DNA of 64,000 nucleotides, from NCBI GenBank assembly GCA_963696675.1, contig CAVOLM010000054.1, forward strand, positions 1-64,000. Reading direction: 5' to 3'. This DNA comes from DATBVX01 sp963696675. Lineage in GTDB: Bacteria > Pseudomonadota > Gammaproteobacteria > Steroidobacterales > Steroidobacteraceae. Every line of letters begins with the position of its first letter. Position 1 is the first letter of the stretch. The position numbers were made by a program, and so were the translations under genes. The notes beneath the pieces were generated by a model. It was not told where the DNA came from and made no database searches. It worked only from the letters and a program-made list of their open reading frames with translations. Of this stretch, positions 35,382 through 45,482 are shown piece after piece.

Positions 35382-36308
35382 ATGAGCTCGCGGTCCTCTC
35401 TGTTTGCACCCCGATACTGGCCGACGGCGCTCGGGCTCGCGCTTCTGCGGGTGCTCGAGCCACTGCCGTTTCCGTTGCTGATCGCGCTCGGCGCCGCGTT
35501 CGGCACCATCGTGCGCTGGCTGCCACTCAGCTTCGTTTCCATTGCGCGCCGGAACCTGGAGCTCTGTCTTCCGGAGCTCGATGCCGCGGGACGCGAGCGT
35601 CTGCTGTCGGCGCATTTTCGCAGCCTCGGCATCTCGATATTCGAGACGGCGATGGCCTGGTGGAGCAGCGACGCGCGAATCCGGCGCCTCACGCGAGTGG
35701 AGGGCCTCGAGCATCTGCAGAGCGCTTTGCAGGCCGGGCAAGGCGCGATCCTGCTGTCGGCGCACTTCACACCCCTCGAGATCGGCGCGCGCGCACTCAC
35801 TCTCGCTCATCCTGTCAGCATCATGTACCGGCCGACGAAGAACGCGCTCCTCGGCCGGTTCCTGGCCCACAATCGCAACCGGCACACGCGGGGCGCGATT
35901 CCGCGCGATGACATTCGCACTCTCGTGAAGACGCTGGGCGCCAATGAGGCTGTCTGGTATGCACCCGACCAGAGCTTCAGAAAGAAGGGTGCGGAAATGG
36001 TGCCGTTCTTCGGCATTCCGGCCGCCACCAACACCGCAACCTCGCGCCTCGCCAAGATGACGGGCGCTAAGGTTCTGCCCTATTTCCCCGAGCGCCTGCC
36101 CGGTACCCGCGGCTATCGCATGCACATACTTCCGCCGCTCGAGAATTTTCCGAGTGGTGATCGGGTCGCGGATGCGACACGCCTCAACGCCCTCATCGAA
36201 GCGCACATCCGCCAGGTGCCGGAGCAGTACTTGTGGATACACCGGCGCTTCAAGGGACTGGGGCCGGACTACCCTCATTACTATGCCTCCGCCGGTGACG
36301 CGAGATGA
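35382..36308 (+). CDS. LpxL/HtrB-family lysophospholipid acyltransferase, copy 2
   Basis: 308 residues starting MSSRSSLFAPRYWPTALG. HX4E motif as SAHFTPLEIGAR and VPFFGIPAATNTATSRLA. Clearly a tandem duplicate of the preceding gene: the same blocks in the same order, with near-identical DNA over the GIPAATN region. The pair may act like LpxL and LpxM at successive steps of lipid A acylation. Its stop overlaps the DUF374 start by four bases. Confidence 0.88.
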   Translation: MSSRSSLFAPRYWPTALGLALLRVLEPLPFPLLIALGAAFGTIVRWLPLSFVSIARRNLELCLPELDAAGRERLLSAHFRSLGISIFETAMAWWSSDARIRRLTRVEGLEHLQSALQAGQGAILLSAHFTPLEIGARALTLAHPVSIMYRPTKNALLGRFLAHNRNRHTRGAIPRDDIRTLVKTLGANEAVWYAPDQSFRKKGAEMVPFFGIPAATNTATSRLAKMTGAKVLPYFPERLPGTRGYRMHILPPLENFPSGDRVADATRLNALIEAHIRQVPEQYLWIHRRFKGLGPDYPHYYASAGDAR

Positions 36309-37136
36309 GCGAGCGACAAGCGCCCAGGCTTTCGGAAGAGGCGCAAGCCGCAGACGACGCGAGGTCAGTTGAACAGCCGACCTCGGACGCGCCGCCACGC
36401 AAGCAACGCGGCAGCCGCTCGAAACGACGCATGACGCTCGGCCGCCGGTTCCTGTACTGGATCGGTGTGCCGATCGGCATGCTGTTGATTCGTTTTTTCT
36501 GGCACACGTGCCGGATCGTGCATGTCGACGGTCGCGCCAATATCGAGGATCGCCTACTGCGCGGCGAAACTGCCGTGATCTGCTATTGGCACCGTCATCA
36601 GCTGTTCTGCTGGCGTTACCTGCGACAACTCATCGATCGTGGTGCGCGCATTGGCTGGCTCATCAGCGCTTCGGTGGACGGCCACGGGCCGAGCGAGATC
36701 GCACGGCGCATGGGTGGCGGCATCGTGTTCCGCGGTTCGACCACGAGCGGCGGCACCGACGCATTGCGCTCCATGTGCAAGGCCATCGCCCGCGACCATG
36801 TGTCGCCTGCCACCACACCCGATGGACCGTACGGACCGCATTCAGTGTTCAAGCCGGGAATCGTGAAACTGGCGCAGCTTTCCGGAGCGCCACTCATCCC
36901 GCTGAGCTATTACGCCGAGCGAGCCTGGGTACTGCGCACCTGGGATCGCTTCGTGATTCCGAAGCCCTTCTGCAGGATCGTGATGGCCGCAGGCGAGCCC
37001 GTGCCCGTGCCGCAGGCGACTCGATGAGGCGGAGCTGGAGCGAATCCGCCAGCAGGTCGAACGTGAGTTGCAGGTGCAGTACGAGCGCGCTCGTGCCCGG
37101 CTTCAATCGTCGGCGCAATCCGCAGCTTCGAGCTGA
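36305..37136 (+). CDS. DUF374 lysophospholipid acyltransferase-family protein, one frameshift
   Basis: About 276 residues after repair. The N-terminus is charged and disordered, then a hydrophobic anchor (FLYWIGVPIGMLLIRFFW), ICYWHRHQLFCWRYL with the active-site-like histidines, and TPDGPYGPHSVFKPG, the DUF374 hallmark. The frame breaks near 37019 (one extra A); without it the protein continues LDEAELERIRQQVERELQ to a stop at 37136, a normal family tail. Related to outer-membrane lipid acyltransferases. The repaired end overlaps the convergent CDF gene by 34 bases. Confidence 0.82.
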
Positions 37137-38036
37137 ATGGTTGAGTGCTCGAGCGCGTAACGCCGCAGCAAGAAGGCCTTGATGTCCTGCAGAACGATCG
37201 CCGGCGCGGCGTCTGGTTGGATGCGCGCGTGCAGTGTGAGCAGTGGGTGACGCGAAGTCAGCGACCACACATGCACGTGGTGCACGTCCACGACGCCGAC
37301 GACCGCGATCCGCAGCTCGCTCTCCAACTCAGAGATGTCGAGCCATTCCGGAGATCCTTCCAGGAGGATGTGTGCGGACTTGATCAGCAGGCCGACCGCA
37401 GAGACCACGATCAGGACGCGCTACCAGCAGCGCCAGCAGCGGATCGATGCGCGTCCAGCCGGTGAAGATGATGATCGTTGCGGCGATCAGCGCCGCCAGC
37501 GAACCGAACAGATCGCTCAGGACGTGCAGGTATGCGGCGCGCAGGTTCAGATTCTCGGCATCGCCACCTCGCAGCAGCACCAGCGCCACGAGGTTGATCA
37601 GCAAGCCACAACCTGCAACGGCCAGCATCAAAGGACCGGCGACCGGAGCCGGATTTCGCAGGCGCATGATTGCTTCGTAGGCGATCCACAGGACCGCCAG
37701 CAGCAACAGGATGCTGTTGACGAACGCGGCGAGCACCTGCAATCGCTGGTAGCCATAGGTTCGACGTCGATCCGACGGCCGCGAGGCGAAGCGCAAGGCG
37801 ACCCAGGCGAGAGCGAGCGACGCAGCATCCGTGAGCATGTGTCCCGCGTCGGCCAGCAGCGTGAGCGAGTGGGCGAGGAAACTGCCGGCGATCTCGACGA
37901 TCGCGAACCCGCCGGTGAGCACGAGCGCCCACATGAGACGGTTGCCGTCCCGAGGATGATCGTGGGAGTGAGGATGTTGCCCGTGGCGATGACCACGTCC
38001 CGCCGCGGGCTTTACGTCGGGCGTCGTGCACTGCAT
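37103..38036 (-). CDS. CDF-family cation efflux protein (ZitB/CzcD-like), one frameshift
   Basis: About 310 residues: a His-rich N-terminus (GHRHGQHPHSHDHP), six transmembrane segments, and the paired metal sites HxxxD in LADAGHMLTDAASL and AYLHVLSDLFGS. It exports Zn2+, and perhaps Cd2+ or Co2+, in exchange for protons. The frame breaks near 37418; deleting one base gives LLVAVLIVVSAVGLL and the C-terminal domain VVDVHHVHVWSLTSRHP. Transcribed against its neighbours, so it has its own promoter, with an ATACCGGTAT palindrome upstream. Confidence 0.87.
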
Positions 38037-38045
38037 TCAACGAGC

Positions 38046-38055
38046 ATACCGGTAT
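38046..38055. promoter_or_regulatory. ATACCGGTAT palindrome between CDF gene and glycosyltransferase
   Basis: A perfect 10-bp palindrome in the 35-base divergent gap, overlapping a possible -10 (TATACT, 38053-38058) for the glycosyltransferase. It is short, so an operator role is tentative. Confidence 0.3.
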
Positions 38056-38071
38056 ACTACGCGGCCTCACA

Positions 38072-38831
38072 ATGAACGCGACCGGTGTCACTTTGACGGG
38101 TATGCCACCCGAAATCTCGGTCGTGATCCCCGTTTGCAACGAAGCGGAGAACATCGAGCCGCTGGCACGCGAGATCGACACCGCGCTGCGTGGCCATGCG
38201 AGATTCGAAGCCATCTTCGTCGATGACGGCAGCACGGATGCGACCGCCGCCATCGTCCGGCGGCTACGCGAAACCGAGCTGCCACGAGCTTCGCCTGCTG
38301 CAACATTCGTTTCGCAGCGGGCAAAGTGCTGCCGTGCGCTCTGGCGTGAGCGCCGCGCGTGCGCCTTGGGTGGCGACGCTCGATGGCGATGGCCAGAACG
38401 ATCCCGCGGACCTGCCCAGGTTCCTTGAAGCGCGACGCGATCCCGTCAACGCGGGTGCGCTGCTCATCATGGGCAATCGCGTCTCGCGCCGCGACACCTG
38501 GTTGCGACGCCTGTCTTCGCGTATCGCGAACGGCGTGCGCGGCGGGCTGCTGGGTGACGGCACGCCGGACACCGGCTGCGGCATCAAGATCTTCGAACGC
38601 GACACCTTTCTCTCGCTGCCGACCTTCGATCACATGCATCGCTTCCTGCCGGCACTGTTCCAGCGTGCGGGCAGCCGCGTGGTGTCGATTCCGGTCAATC
38701 ATCGCCCCCGGACGCGCGGTCGTTCGAAGTACGGGCTGCACAACCGCCTGTGGGTCGGCATCGTGGACCTGTTCGGCGTGATGTGGCTCAAGGCACGGTT
38801 TCGCGCCGGCTTGCGAGTCACTGAGAGCTGA
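38072..38831 (+). CDS. DPM1-like GT2 glycosyltransferase, one frameshift
   Basis: About 252 residues of GT-A glycosyltransferase: ISVVIPVCNEAENI, FVDDGSTDATAAI, the metal motif VATLDGDGQNDPADLP, MGNRVSRRD and RSKYGLHNRLWV. No transmembrane tail, as in dolichol-phosphate-mannose-synthase-type enzymes. The frame breaks at CC 38282-38283; dropping one C restores TELHELRLLQHSFRSGQSAA. It probably loads a sugar onto undecaprenyl phosphate for the ArnT-like transferase encoded 16 bases downstream. Confidence 0.87.
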
Positions 38832-38847
38832 GAACTCACAGGCATCG

Positions 38848-40576
38848 ATGCACTCGCTGTCACCTGACTCCGCCACGGCGCGCGCCGCACTCCTGCGGGA
38901 CATCGCGCTGCTCGTCGGGGTGGGCCTGTTGCTGATTGCCACCGGCATCGGCCTGCGCGATCCCTGGCCAGCCGATGAGCCGCGTTTCGCGCTCATCGCG
39001 CGCGACATGGTGGCGAGCGGCAACTGGCTGTTTCCGAAAGTGGGCGGCGACCTTTATGCGGACAAGCCGCCCTTGTTTTTCTGGCTGATTGCCGCTTGCT
39101 ACGCACTCACTGGCTCGTTGCGGGTGAGCTTCCTGCTGCCCTCGCTCCTTGCTGGTCTCGGCACCGTTCTGCTGGTGTATGACCTGGGGCGACGGTTGTG
39201 GAATCGGGAAGCCGGTTTGTGGGCGGCACTGGCACTGCTGTTCACGGTGCAATTTACGTTACAGGCGCGGTCTGCCCAGATCGATGCGACGCTCTGCTTC
39301 TGGAGCCACACTCTCTTTATATGGACTGTTGCGTCACCTGTTGTTGCGCAGCGGGTGGGGCTGGTACGCACTGGGTGGTTTCGCCGCGGGGCTGGGCGTG
39401 ATCACCAAGGGCGTCGGCTTCCTGCCGCTGCTGGTGCTGCTGCCGTACGCGTGGGCGCGTTGGCGCAAATGGCCGCTGCCGGATTTGTCGCGCAGCGCGA
39501 CGCACTGGATGTGGGCACCCCTCGCATTCCTGGCTGCCATTGGATTGTGGCTCGTGCCGATGCTCATCGCCGTCGCGCTGAGCGGCGATCCCGCGCTGCA
39601 GGCCTATCGCGATGAGATCCTGTTTCATCAGACAGTGACACGTTACGCGTCCGCGTGGCATCACCAGCAGCCGTTCTACTACTACCTCACCGTCATCCTG
39701 ACGATGTGGCTTCCGTTCGTTCTCCTGTTGCCCTGGCTGATTCCGCGCTGGGTGAAGCAGCTCCGTGAGCGCGATACGCGCATTCTGCTGCTTCTGGGCT
39801 GGGCCGTGATCGTGCTGCTGTTCTTCAGCTCGAGTCCCGGCAAGCGTGGCCTCTATATTCTTCCGCTGTTACCCGCGGTAGCGCTCGCCTCGGGGGAATG
39901 GCTGCGTGGACTCTGGCAACGGCCCGACGTGCAACGCACCGGTTCGATCTTTGCGGTAGTCCTGATCGTCGTGGGTTTCGGCGCCTTCGTCTATCTGCAA
40001 TGGGTTGCGCCGGAGCGCGCAGCGGCGCTCAGGGAAGATGTCGGCCTGCGGTACCTCGCGCCCCTCGCGATCTACGCGGGCCTTGCGACAATTGCGTTCT
40101 TTGCCTGTGGCCGCGATCGCGGCGTGCTCGCAGCCGCCTGGGCACTCGGCCTGCTCTGGATCGTGGGCAGCTTTGCGATCATTCCGCAGCTGGATGCCAC
40201 GCGCTCCGCGCGTCGCTTCATCGAACAACTGAACCGTGCTGCTGATCCAGCGCGCGAGCTCGGATTGCTCGCCTACAAGGAGCAGTTCCTGCTGCAGCTC
40301 CACCGGCCCAGTGTCAACTTCGGGCACAGCCGCTGGCGCGAAGGACCCGCGGAGTCCTACGACGCCGCGCGCTGGCTCAATGCGGGACCGGGACGCGAAC
40401 TGCTGGTGCCCGCCTCACAGCTGGAGCCGTGCTTCGCGGCGTCAGGTGCTCGTCGCCAGGTGGGCGAGGCGAGCCGCGAGGTCTGGTATCTCGTTGTCCC
40501 GCCCGCGAATCCGGACTGCGAAGCTCGGGGACAGGACAAGGGGGCGCTTCGCTATCAACCCCCGAAGGTCCCGTGA
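38848..40576 (+). CDS. ArnT/PMT-family membrane glycosyltransferase, one frameshift
   Basis: About 575 residues with ~12 transmembrane segments. The N-terminal periplasmic loop has the catalytic acidic motif DPWPADEPRFALIARDM, followed by DKPPLFFW and QARSAQIDATLCF. The frame breaks near 39304; deleting one base gives CFWATLSLYGLLRHL. ArnT-type GT-C enzymes move a sugar from undecaprenyl phosphate to lipid A or another periplasmic acceptor. The adjacent DPM1-like gene would supply the donor. The sugar is not predictable. Confidence 0.87.
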
Positions 40577-40580
40577 GAGA

Positions 40581-40610
40581 AAAAGGCCGCGCCTCCTCTC
40601 GGAGGCGCGG
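40581..40610 (-). terminator. Intrinsic terminator of the DUF4382-like lipoprotein gene
   Basis: A perfect 10-bp stem, CCGCGCCTCC (40587-40596) / GGAGGCGCGG (40601-40610), with a TCTC loop. On the minus strand it is followed by CCTTTTTCTC. It may also stop plus-strand readthrough from the ArnT-like gene, though no T-run follows on that side. Confidence 0.8.
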
Positions 40611-40626
40611 GTCGATGGCAGCGGGC

Positions 40627-42534
40627 TCAATTTGAGGCGGTGAGGATCACGTTGATGTGAGTCGCCGTCAGCGTGCTGGTGGCGGCATCAAATGATCCAC
40701 CCGCATTCAACCCGAGTGCCTTGCTACCCGAGCCGAGCTTCGCGCTCAGCCGTGCGCTGAACTCGGCGAAGTCGCTGAAGACCTCCACGCGTCGCGGCTG
40801 GCCGATCGCGTACAAGCCACGGCCGCTCGGCACCAGGGTCGGCGCCGCCGGCAGGGTCTCGATGTCGATCAGCGTCGGGCCGATGGCGATGAAGTGCCTG
40901 AGGCCGATGCTGGCGTTGGCATTGTCGATCACGATGCTCTGCGCATCGATGCTGAGGAAAGGTGTCGCGGTTCCTGTGAGACCCCAGCCAATGCCGAGCT
41001 GTGCGCGTACGTCCTGGAAGTCGACGACAGTGCGTCCTTCGAAGTCGGGTGGCGCAGCACCGAAAGGCGTGACGAAACCAAACACTCGAGCCGGAGAACC
41101 GTTCAGCAGGCGGCTCAGGCTCAGGTTTCCGGCCACGATCTCGTAATTGTCGGGACTTGCATCGGCGTCCGGCGCTGCGCCGGTGCCGGTGAAGTCGAAG
41201 ATATTCAGGCGCCGACCGTCGATGCCGGTCAGATCGAGTGCCAGATTGCCGGGGCTCGCGGATACGACGGTGCCCAGCAGGTGAGTGAGTTCGAGCCGCA
41301 CGCGTCCCTGCTGCGCATCGAATGTGACCGCGCCATTGCTCTCGCTCGCGCTGCCAAAGGCCCGAATGCGTTGCCCAACGGAGATAGCGGCGTCGCCGAG
41401 CGTATTGCCCATCTGACCGTCGCGGATCACCGCAGTATCCGGCCCGACAAGCAGCGTGATGTCATCACGAATGAAAGTCAGGCTCCCCGAACGTCGGATC
41501 ATCGTTCCACCGCGCACCGTCAGGGTGCTGCCGTTGCGTGCGGTAACGTTCCCGGACAGAACATCGAACTGCGAGCCCGGCACGCTGGTACCCGCGTGCA
41601 CGCGTTCGGCGGTGAAGCTGCGACTGCCGATATCCAGTGTCCCAAACGCTGCGGTGGCTGTGCCCGCTCCCAGTTGTGCGAGCGCCTCCAGGCCTGCTGC
41701 GCCCGTGAAAGTGTCGCCATTGATCTCGAAATCGGTGCTGGAAGTCGTGTGGATCGTAAACTGGCCGAGCCGTGCGTCACGCAGGTTGAAGGGCCTGACA
41801 TCGATGAGATAGGTGCTCGCTGCAGTGTCGACGCTCAAGAGCGGTCCGCGCGCCCGCAGTTCCTTGTCATCGACCGGTTCGATCGAGGCCACGATGAACG
41901 GTTCGGCGACTGCGCGGACCGGAGTCATCGTCGTATCGACGGTATGTGAAGCAGCGAGATCGAAGTCGAGCTGCAGGAAGGCAGGGCGACCCGGCGCAAT
42001 CACGACGTGGTTGCGGTTGTCGAGCATGATCTGGACATCGACCAGTCCGAGAGGCAGCCCATCCTGGCCCACGATCGTGGCGGGGCGGGGCTCGCCGTTC
42101 ACCTCGACCGTCACGTCGGCATTGCTGTAGTCGAGCCGCATCGTGCCCTCGACATACGTACCGTTCGGAATCGTGGCGGCGGTGACGAATTCAGTGAGAT
42201 CGACGAGCTGCGCGAAATCGACACGAGTGCTCACGGGGAGGGCCTCGATCACCGCCCCATTGGCTTTTTTCAGCGTCAGCGATACGACATCGACGCTGTA
42301 GCTGAGGAAATCGCCGTCCGCATCCGTGATGCCGATGAAAAGCGGACCGCAATCGGTCGCATTGCAGGATTGCGAGCTCGGCGTGCCGGAGGTCTGCGTG
42401 CTGGAGTCCATTGCACCACCACCGCTGCAGCCGAATAGCGCTGCGCTCGCGAGGAGCAGAAGCATCCAGAACACGAAGCGCGAGCATGATCTCGCGATGA
42501 CGAGCCGAGTGCGCGAAAGAGCTGCCATGTCCAT
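40627..42534 (-). CDS. Large exported lipoprotein with DUF4382-like N-terminus and repeats
   Basis: 635 residues from ATG 42534, with GGGAGG upstream. The signal peptide ends in lipobox LFGC (C36). The N-terminal domain (GPLFIGITDADGDFLSYSVD, VDFAQLVDLTEF, IPNGTYVEGTMRLDYSNADV) resembles DUF4382. The rest is beta-rich, with repeated short modules of the DUF5666 kind (GSRSFTAERVHAGT, FDVLSGNVTARNGSTLTVRG). Role unknown; a surface or periplasmic lipoprotein is likely. It is divergent from a c-di-GMP turnover protein. Confidence 0.72.
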   Translation of the reverse strand: MDMAALSRTRLVIARSCSRFVFWMLLLLASAALFGCSGGGAMDSSTQTSGTPSSQSCNATDCGPLFIGITDADGDFLSYSVDVVSLTLKKANGAVIEALPVSTRVDFAQLVDLTEFVTAATIPNGTYVEGTMRLDYSNADVTVEVNGEPRPATIVGQDGLPLGLVDVQIMLDNRNHVVIAPGRPAFLQLDFDLAASHTVDTTMTPVRAVAEPFIVASIEPVDDKELRARGPLLSVDTAASTYLIDVRPFNLRDARLGQFTIHTTSSTDFEINGDTFTGAAGLEALAQLGAGTATAAFGTLDIGSRSFTAERVHAGTSVPGSQFDVLSGNVTARNGSTLTVRGGTMIRRSGSLTFIRDDITLLVGPDTAVIRDGQMGNTLGDAAISVGQRIRAFGSASESNGAVTFDAQQGRVRLELTHLLGTVVSASPGNLALDLTGIDGRRLNIFDFTGTGAAPDADASPDNYEIVAGNLSLSRLLNGSPARVFGFVTPFGAAPPDFEGRTVVDFQDVRAQLGIGWGLTGTATPFLSIDAQSIVIDNANASIGLRHFIAIGPTLIDIETLPAAPTLVPSGRGLYAIGQPRRVEVFSDFAEFSARLSAKLGSGSKALGLNAGGSFDAATSTLTATHINVILTASN

Positions 42535-42765
42535 GAGAAACCTCCCGTATGCGGTCTTTGGCTAGTAACGGCTGCAACCGAGCGCGGTTGACAGAGAGCT
42601 GATCCGGCCTTCCATATCAGCCTCTTAGCTTGCTTTCTTAGAAATTCATGACAGAATGCAATGCAACTCGCCAAGAACAATGCGGGGAGAAACTGTGTGA
42701 CAGGTCCGGCAACCGGACTCATCAAGCTGACAGACTGCGGCGGCTTTGGGGGAGTCTGAGCGCGA
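42535..42765. other. Divergent control region, lipoprotein / GGDEF-EAL
   Basis: 231 bases without a gene. Contains GTCCGG-CAA-CCGGAC, a 6-bp hairpin near 42696-42710 on the GGDEF-EAL side, and GGGGGAG before that start. I looked for a c-di-GMP-I riboswitch core on both strands and did not see one. Confidence 0.4.
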
Positions 42766-45450
42766 ATGGCCATGGAAACAGTGCCGCCTGAACCAGTCAG
42801 AGATTTGACGGCCTCCGACATCCTCTCGCCCCAACTCTGGGCACGCTCGAATACTCGTCCTTCCCTCGGCCTCGACGTCACCTGCACCAAGATCGCGGTC
42901 GATTTTCAAAGCATGACCGAGGCAACAGCCGAGGCGTGCATCCGCCAGAATCTCGACGCGCTTCGCGAAGCTACGCACACCGACGCAACGCTCATCGCGC
43001 TCTTCGATGAGGAGGGCGCGCATGTCGAATCCTTGTCCGTGTCGAAGGGCATGTTCACCCAGTGCATTCCTGAGGTGCTCAAGGGCGAGCCGCTCGAGGC
43101 GTTGCCCTGGTTGCGCAGCCGCCTGGAGCACACCCGGATTCTCGAACTCAGGGACACCGCCAACACTCGGCGCGAACAGGCCGCCGAAGGCGCGCGCCTG
43201 CAGCAGCTCAACATCGGGGCCCTGCTCCTGGTCGGCTTCGCGGTGCAGGAGAAGGTCTGCGGATTTCTCGCGCTCTGCAGCGCGCAGCCTCGCGAGGGCT
43301 GGGATGTCAATCTGCATCTGCTGCTCAAGCTCATCGGCTCGAGCTTCGCCTCGGGCCTGGAACGCATGCGCGTGCAGAAGCACCTCAAGAGCCTGCAGGA
43401 ACGCACCGATCTCGCGATGCATACGGGCAACGACGGGCTGTGGGATTTCGACGCCGAGCACAATCGCGTGTACTTCTCGCCCCGCTGGAAGGGAATGCTC
43501 GGCTACGCCGACGATGAGATGAACAATTCGCCCGACTGGCGCCAGCTCGTCCATCCGGACGACATGCCACGCGTGCAGGCCGCGATCCGCGATCACGTCG
43601 CGGGCAAGACGCCGATTTTCGAAAGCATTCACCGCATGCGCCACCGCAGCGGGGAATGGCGTTGGGTCGTGAGCCGTGCCAAGGCGCGCGTGGACAAGAA
43701 CGGACGCTTGCTGCGACTGGTGGGTACCGAGCTCGACATCACCGAGCGCAAGCTCTACGAAGACGCGCTGTTTCGCGAAAAGGAGAGCGCGCAGATCACG
43801 CTGCAGTCGATCGGCGACGGCGTGATCACCACCGACCAGCACTCTAACGTCGAATACATCAATCCGGTCGCCGAGGAGCTCACCGGCTGGAAGCTCGAGG
43901 ACGCGCAGGGACGGTCAATCGACGAGATCTTCCGCGCCTTCCACGAAGAAACCTGCGAGCCGCTGGAAAACCCGATGACCGTCGCGATCCGCCGCACGCG
44001 TTCGATCAAGTCCGTGCGGCCGATGCTGCTGATCCGTCGCGACGGCAACGAGCTCTACGTCGAGAGCACGGCGGCGCCGATCCGCGACGGGCAGGGCGGC
44101 ATGTGCGGCGGCGTGCTCGTGTTCCACGACGTCAGCGAATCGCGCGAGCTCAATCGCCGCTTGAGCTATCACGCCAGCCACGACGTGCTGACCGGCCTGG
44201 TCAATCGACGCGAGTTCGAGAGCCGGCTGGAACGCGCGCTGAAGAGCGCCAAGGCGCGCGAGACCTCATACGCGGTCTGCTACATCGACCTCGACCAGTT
44301 CAAGATCATCAACGACACCTGCGGCCACAGCGCCGGCGACGCGCTGCTGGGGCAGGTCGGTGCACTGCTCAAGTCGAAGATCCGCTGGCGCGACACGCTG
44401 GCGAGGCTGGGTGGCGACGAGTTCGGCCTGCTGCTCGAGAGCTGCTCGCTCGATGAAGCGCTGCGCACCGCCGAGTCGCTGCGCGAGGCGGTACGCAATT
44501 TCCGCTTCGTCTGGGAGGAACGCACGTTCCGTCTCGGTGCAAGCATCGGCGTGGTGCCGATCGCCGCCGAGAACGAGGACGTGGCCTCGATCCTGAGCGC
44601 CGCGGACAGCGCCTGTGCGGCGGCCAAGGAAGCCGGCCGCAATCGCGTGCACAGCTTCGAAGAGAACGACATCGATCTCATGCGCCGGCGCCGCGAGATG
44701 CAATGGGCGGCGCGCATCAACAACGCGCTCGAGGAATCACGCTTCGAGCTGTTTCGCAGACGATCCTGCCGCTGCAGCGCCAGGACACCGGCGCACACTA
44801 CGAATTGCTGCTGCGGATGCGCGACGAGAACGGCAAGATCGTCTCGCCCGACAATTTCATCGCCGCAGCGGAACGCTACGGCATCACGCCGAACATCGAT
44901 CGCTGGGTGATCGAGAATGCCTTCCGCTGGCTGGTGTCCGAAGCGGACGAGCGCGAGCGGCTCGCGCTGTGCTCGATCAACCTCTCCGGCCAGATCGCTC
45001 GGCGACGACAAGTTCCTGCCATTCGTGATCGACCAGTTCCACCGCAGCGGCATCGATGCCACCAAGATCTGCTTCGAGATCACCGAGACCGCGGCAGTGG
45101 CGAGCTTCTCGCAGGCCAATCGCTTCATCCAGGCGCTGAAGGAGCTCGGCTGCAAGTTCGCGCTCGATGACTTCGGCACCGGCCTGTCATCGTTCGGCTA
45201 CCTCAAGCATTTCCCGGTCGATTTCCTCAAGATCGACGGCAGCTTCGTGAAGGAAATCCTGCACGACCCCATCGACCGCGAGATGGTGCGCTCGATCAAC
45301 GAGATCGGCCACCTCACCGGCAAGCAGACGATCGCCGAGTTCGCCGAGAACCAGGAGATCATCCAGATGCTGCGCGGCCTGGGCGTCGACTACGCCCAGG
45401 GCTACGGCGTCTCGCAACCGCAGCGGGTCCTCAAAGCCGCCAACGGCTGA
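42766..45450 (+). CDS. GAF-PAS-PAS-GGDEF-EAL c-di-GMP turnover protein, two frameshifts
   Basis: About 894 residues. Order: GAF-like sensor (~60-190), PAS (~215-330, DFDAEHNRVYFSPRWKGMLG), PAS (~345-465, VITTDQHSNVEYINPVAEEL), GGDEF (~470-640) and EAL (~650-890). GGDEF is intact (LARLGGDEFGLLL) with an RxxD inhibitory site (RWRD). The EAL domain keeps YELLLRM, CFEITETA, ALDDFGTGLSS, FLKIDGSF and YAQGYGVSQP, so phosphodiesterase activity is expected. Frames break near 44757 (one C missing; repair gives LFRQTILPLQ) and 44999 (one extra T; repair gives SGQIAGDDKF). No transmembrane segments, so the sensor is cytoplasmic. Confidence 0.9.
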
Positions 45451-45482
45451 TCTGCCCGCGCAGAGGAGGGCCCTGCGGCGCG

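Noticed and set aside
42535..42765. Possible c-di-GMP riboswitch between the lipoprotein and the GGDEF-EAL gene
   Set aside because: A c-di-GMP protein next door made this attractive, but neither strand shows the conserved GEMM core or tetraloop pairing.
44266..45179. Long reverse-strand reading frames under the GGDEF-EAL gene
   Set aside because: Codon bias on the plus strand leaves the antisense open; the antisense products have no domains.
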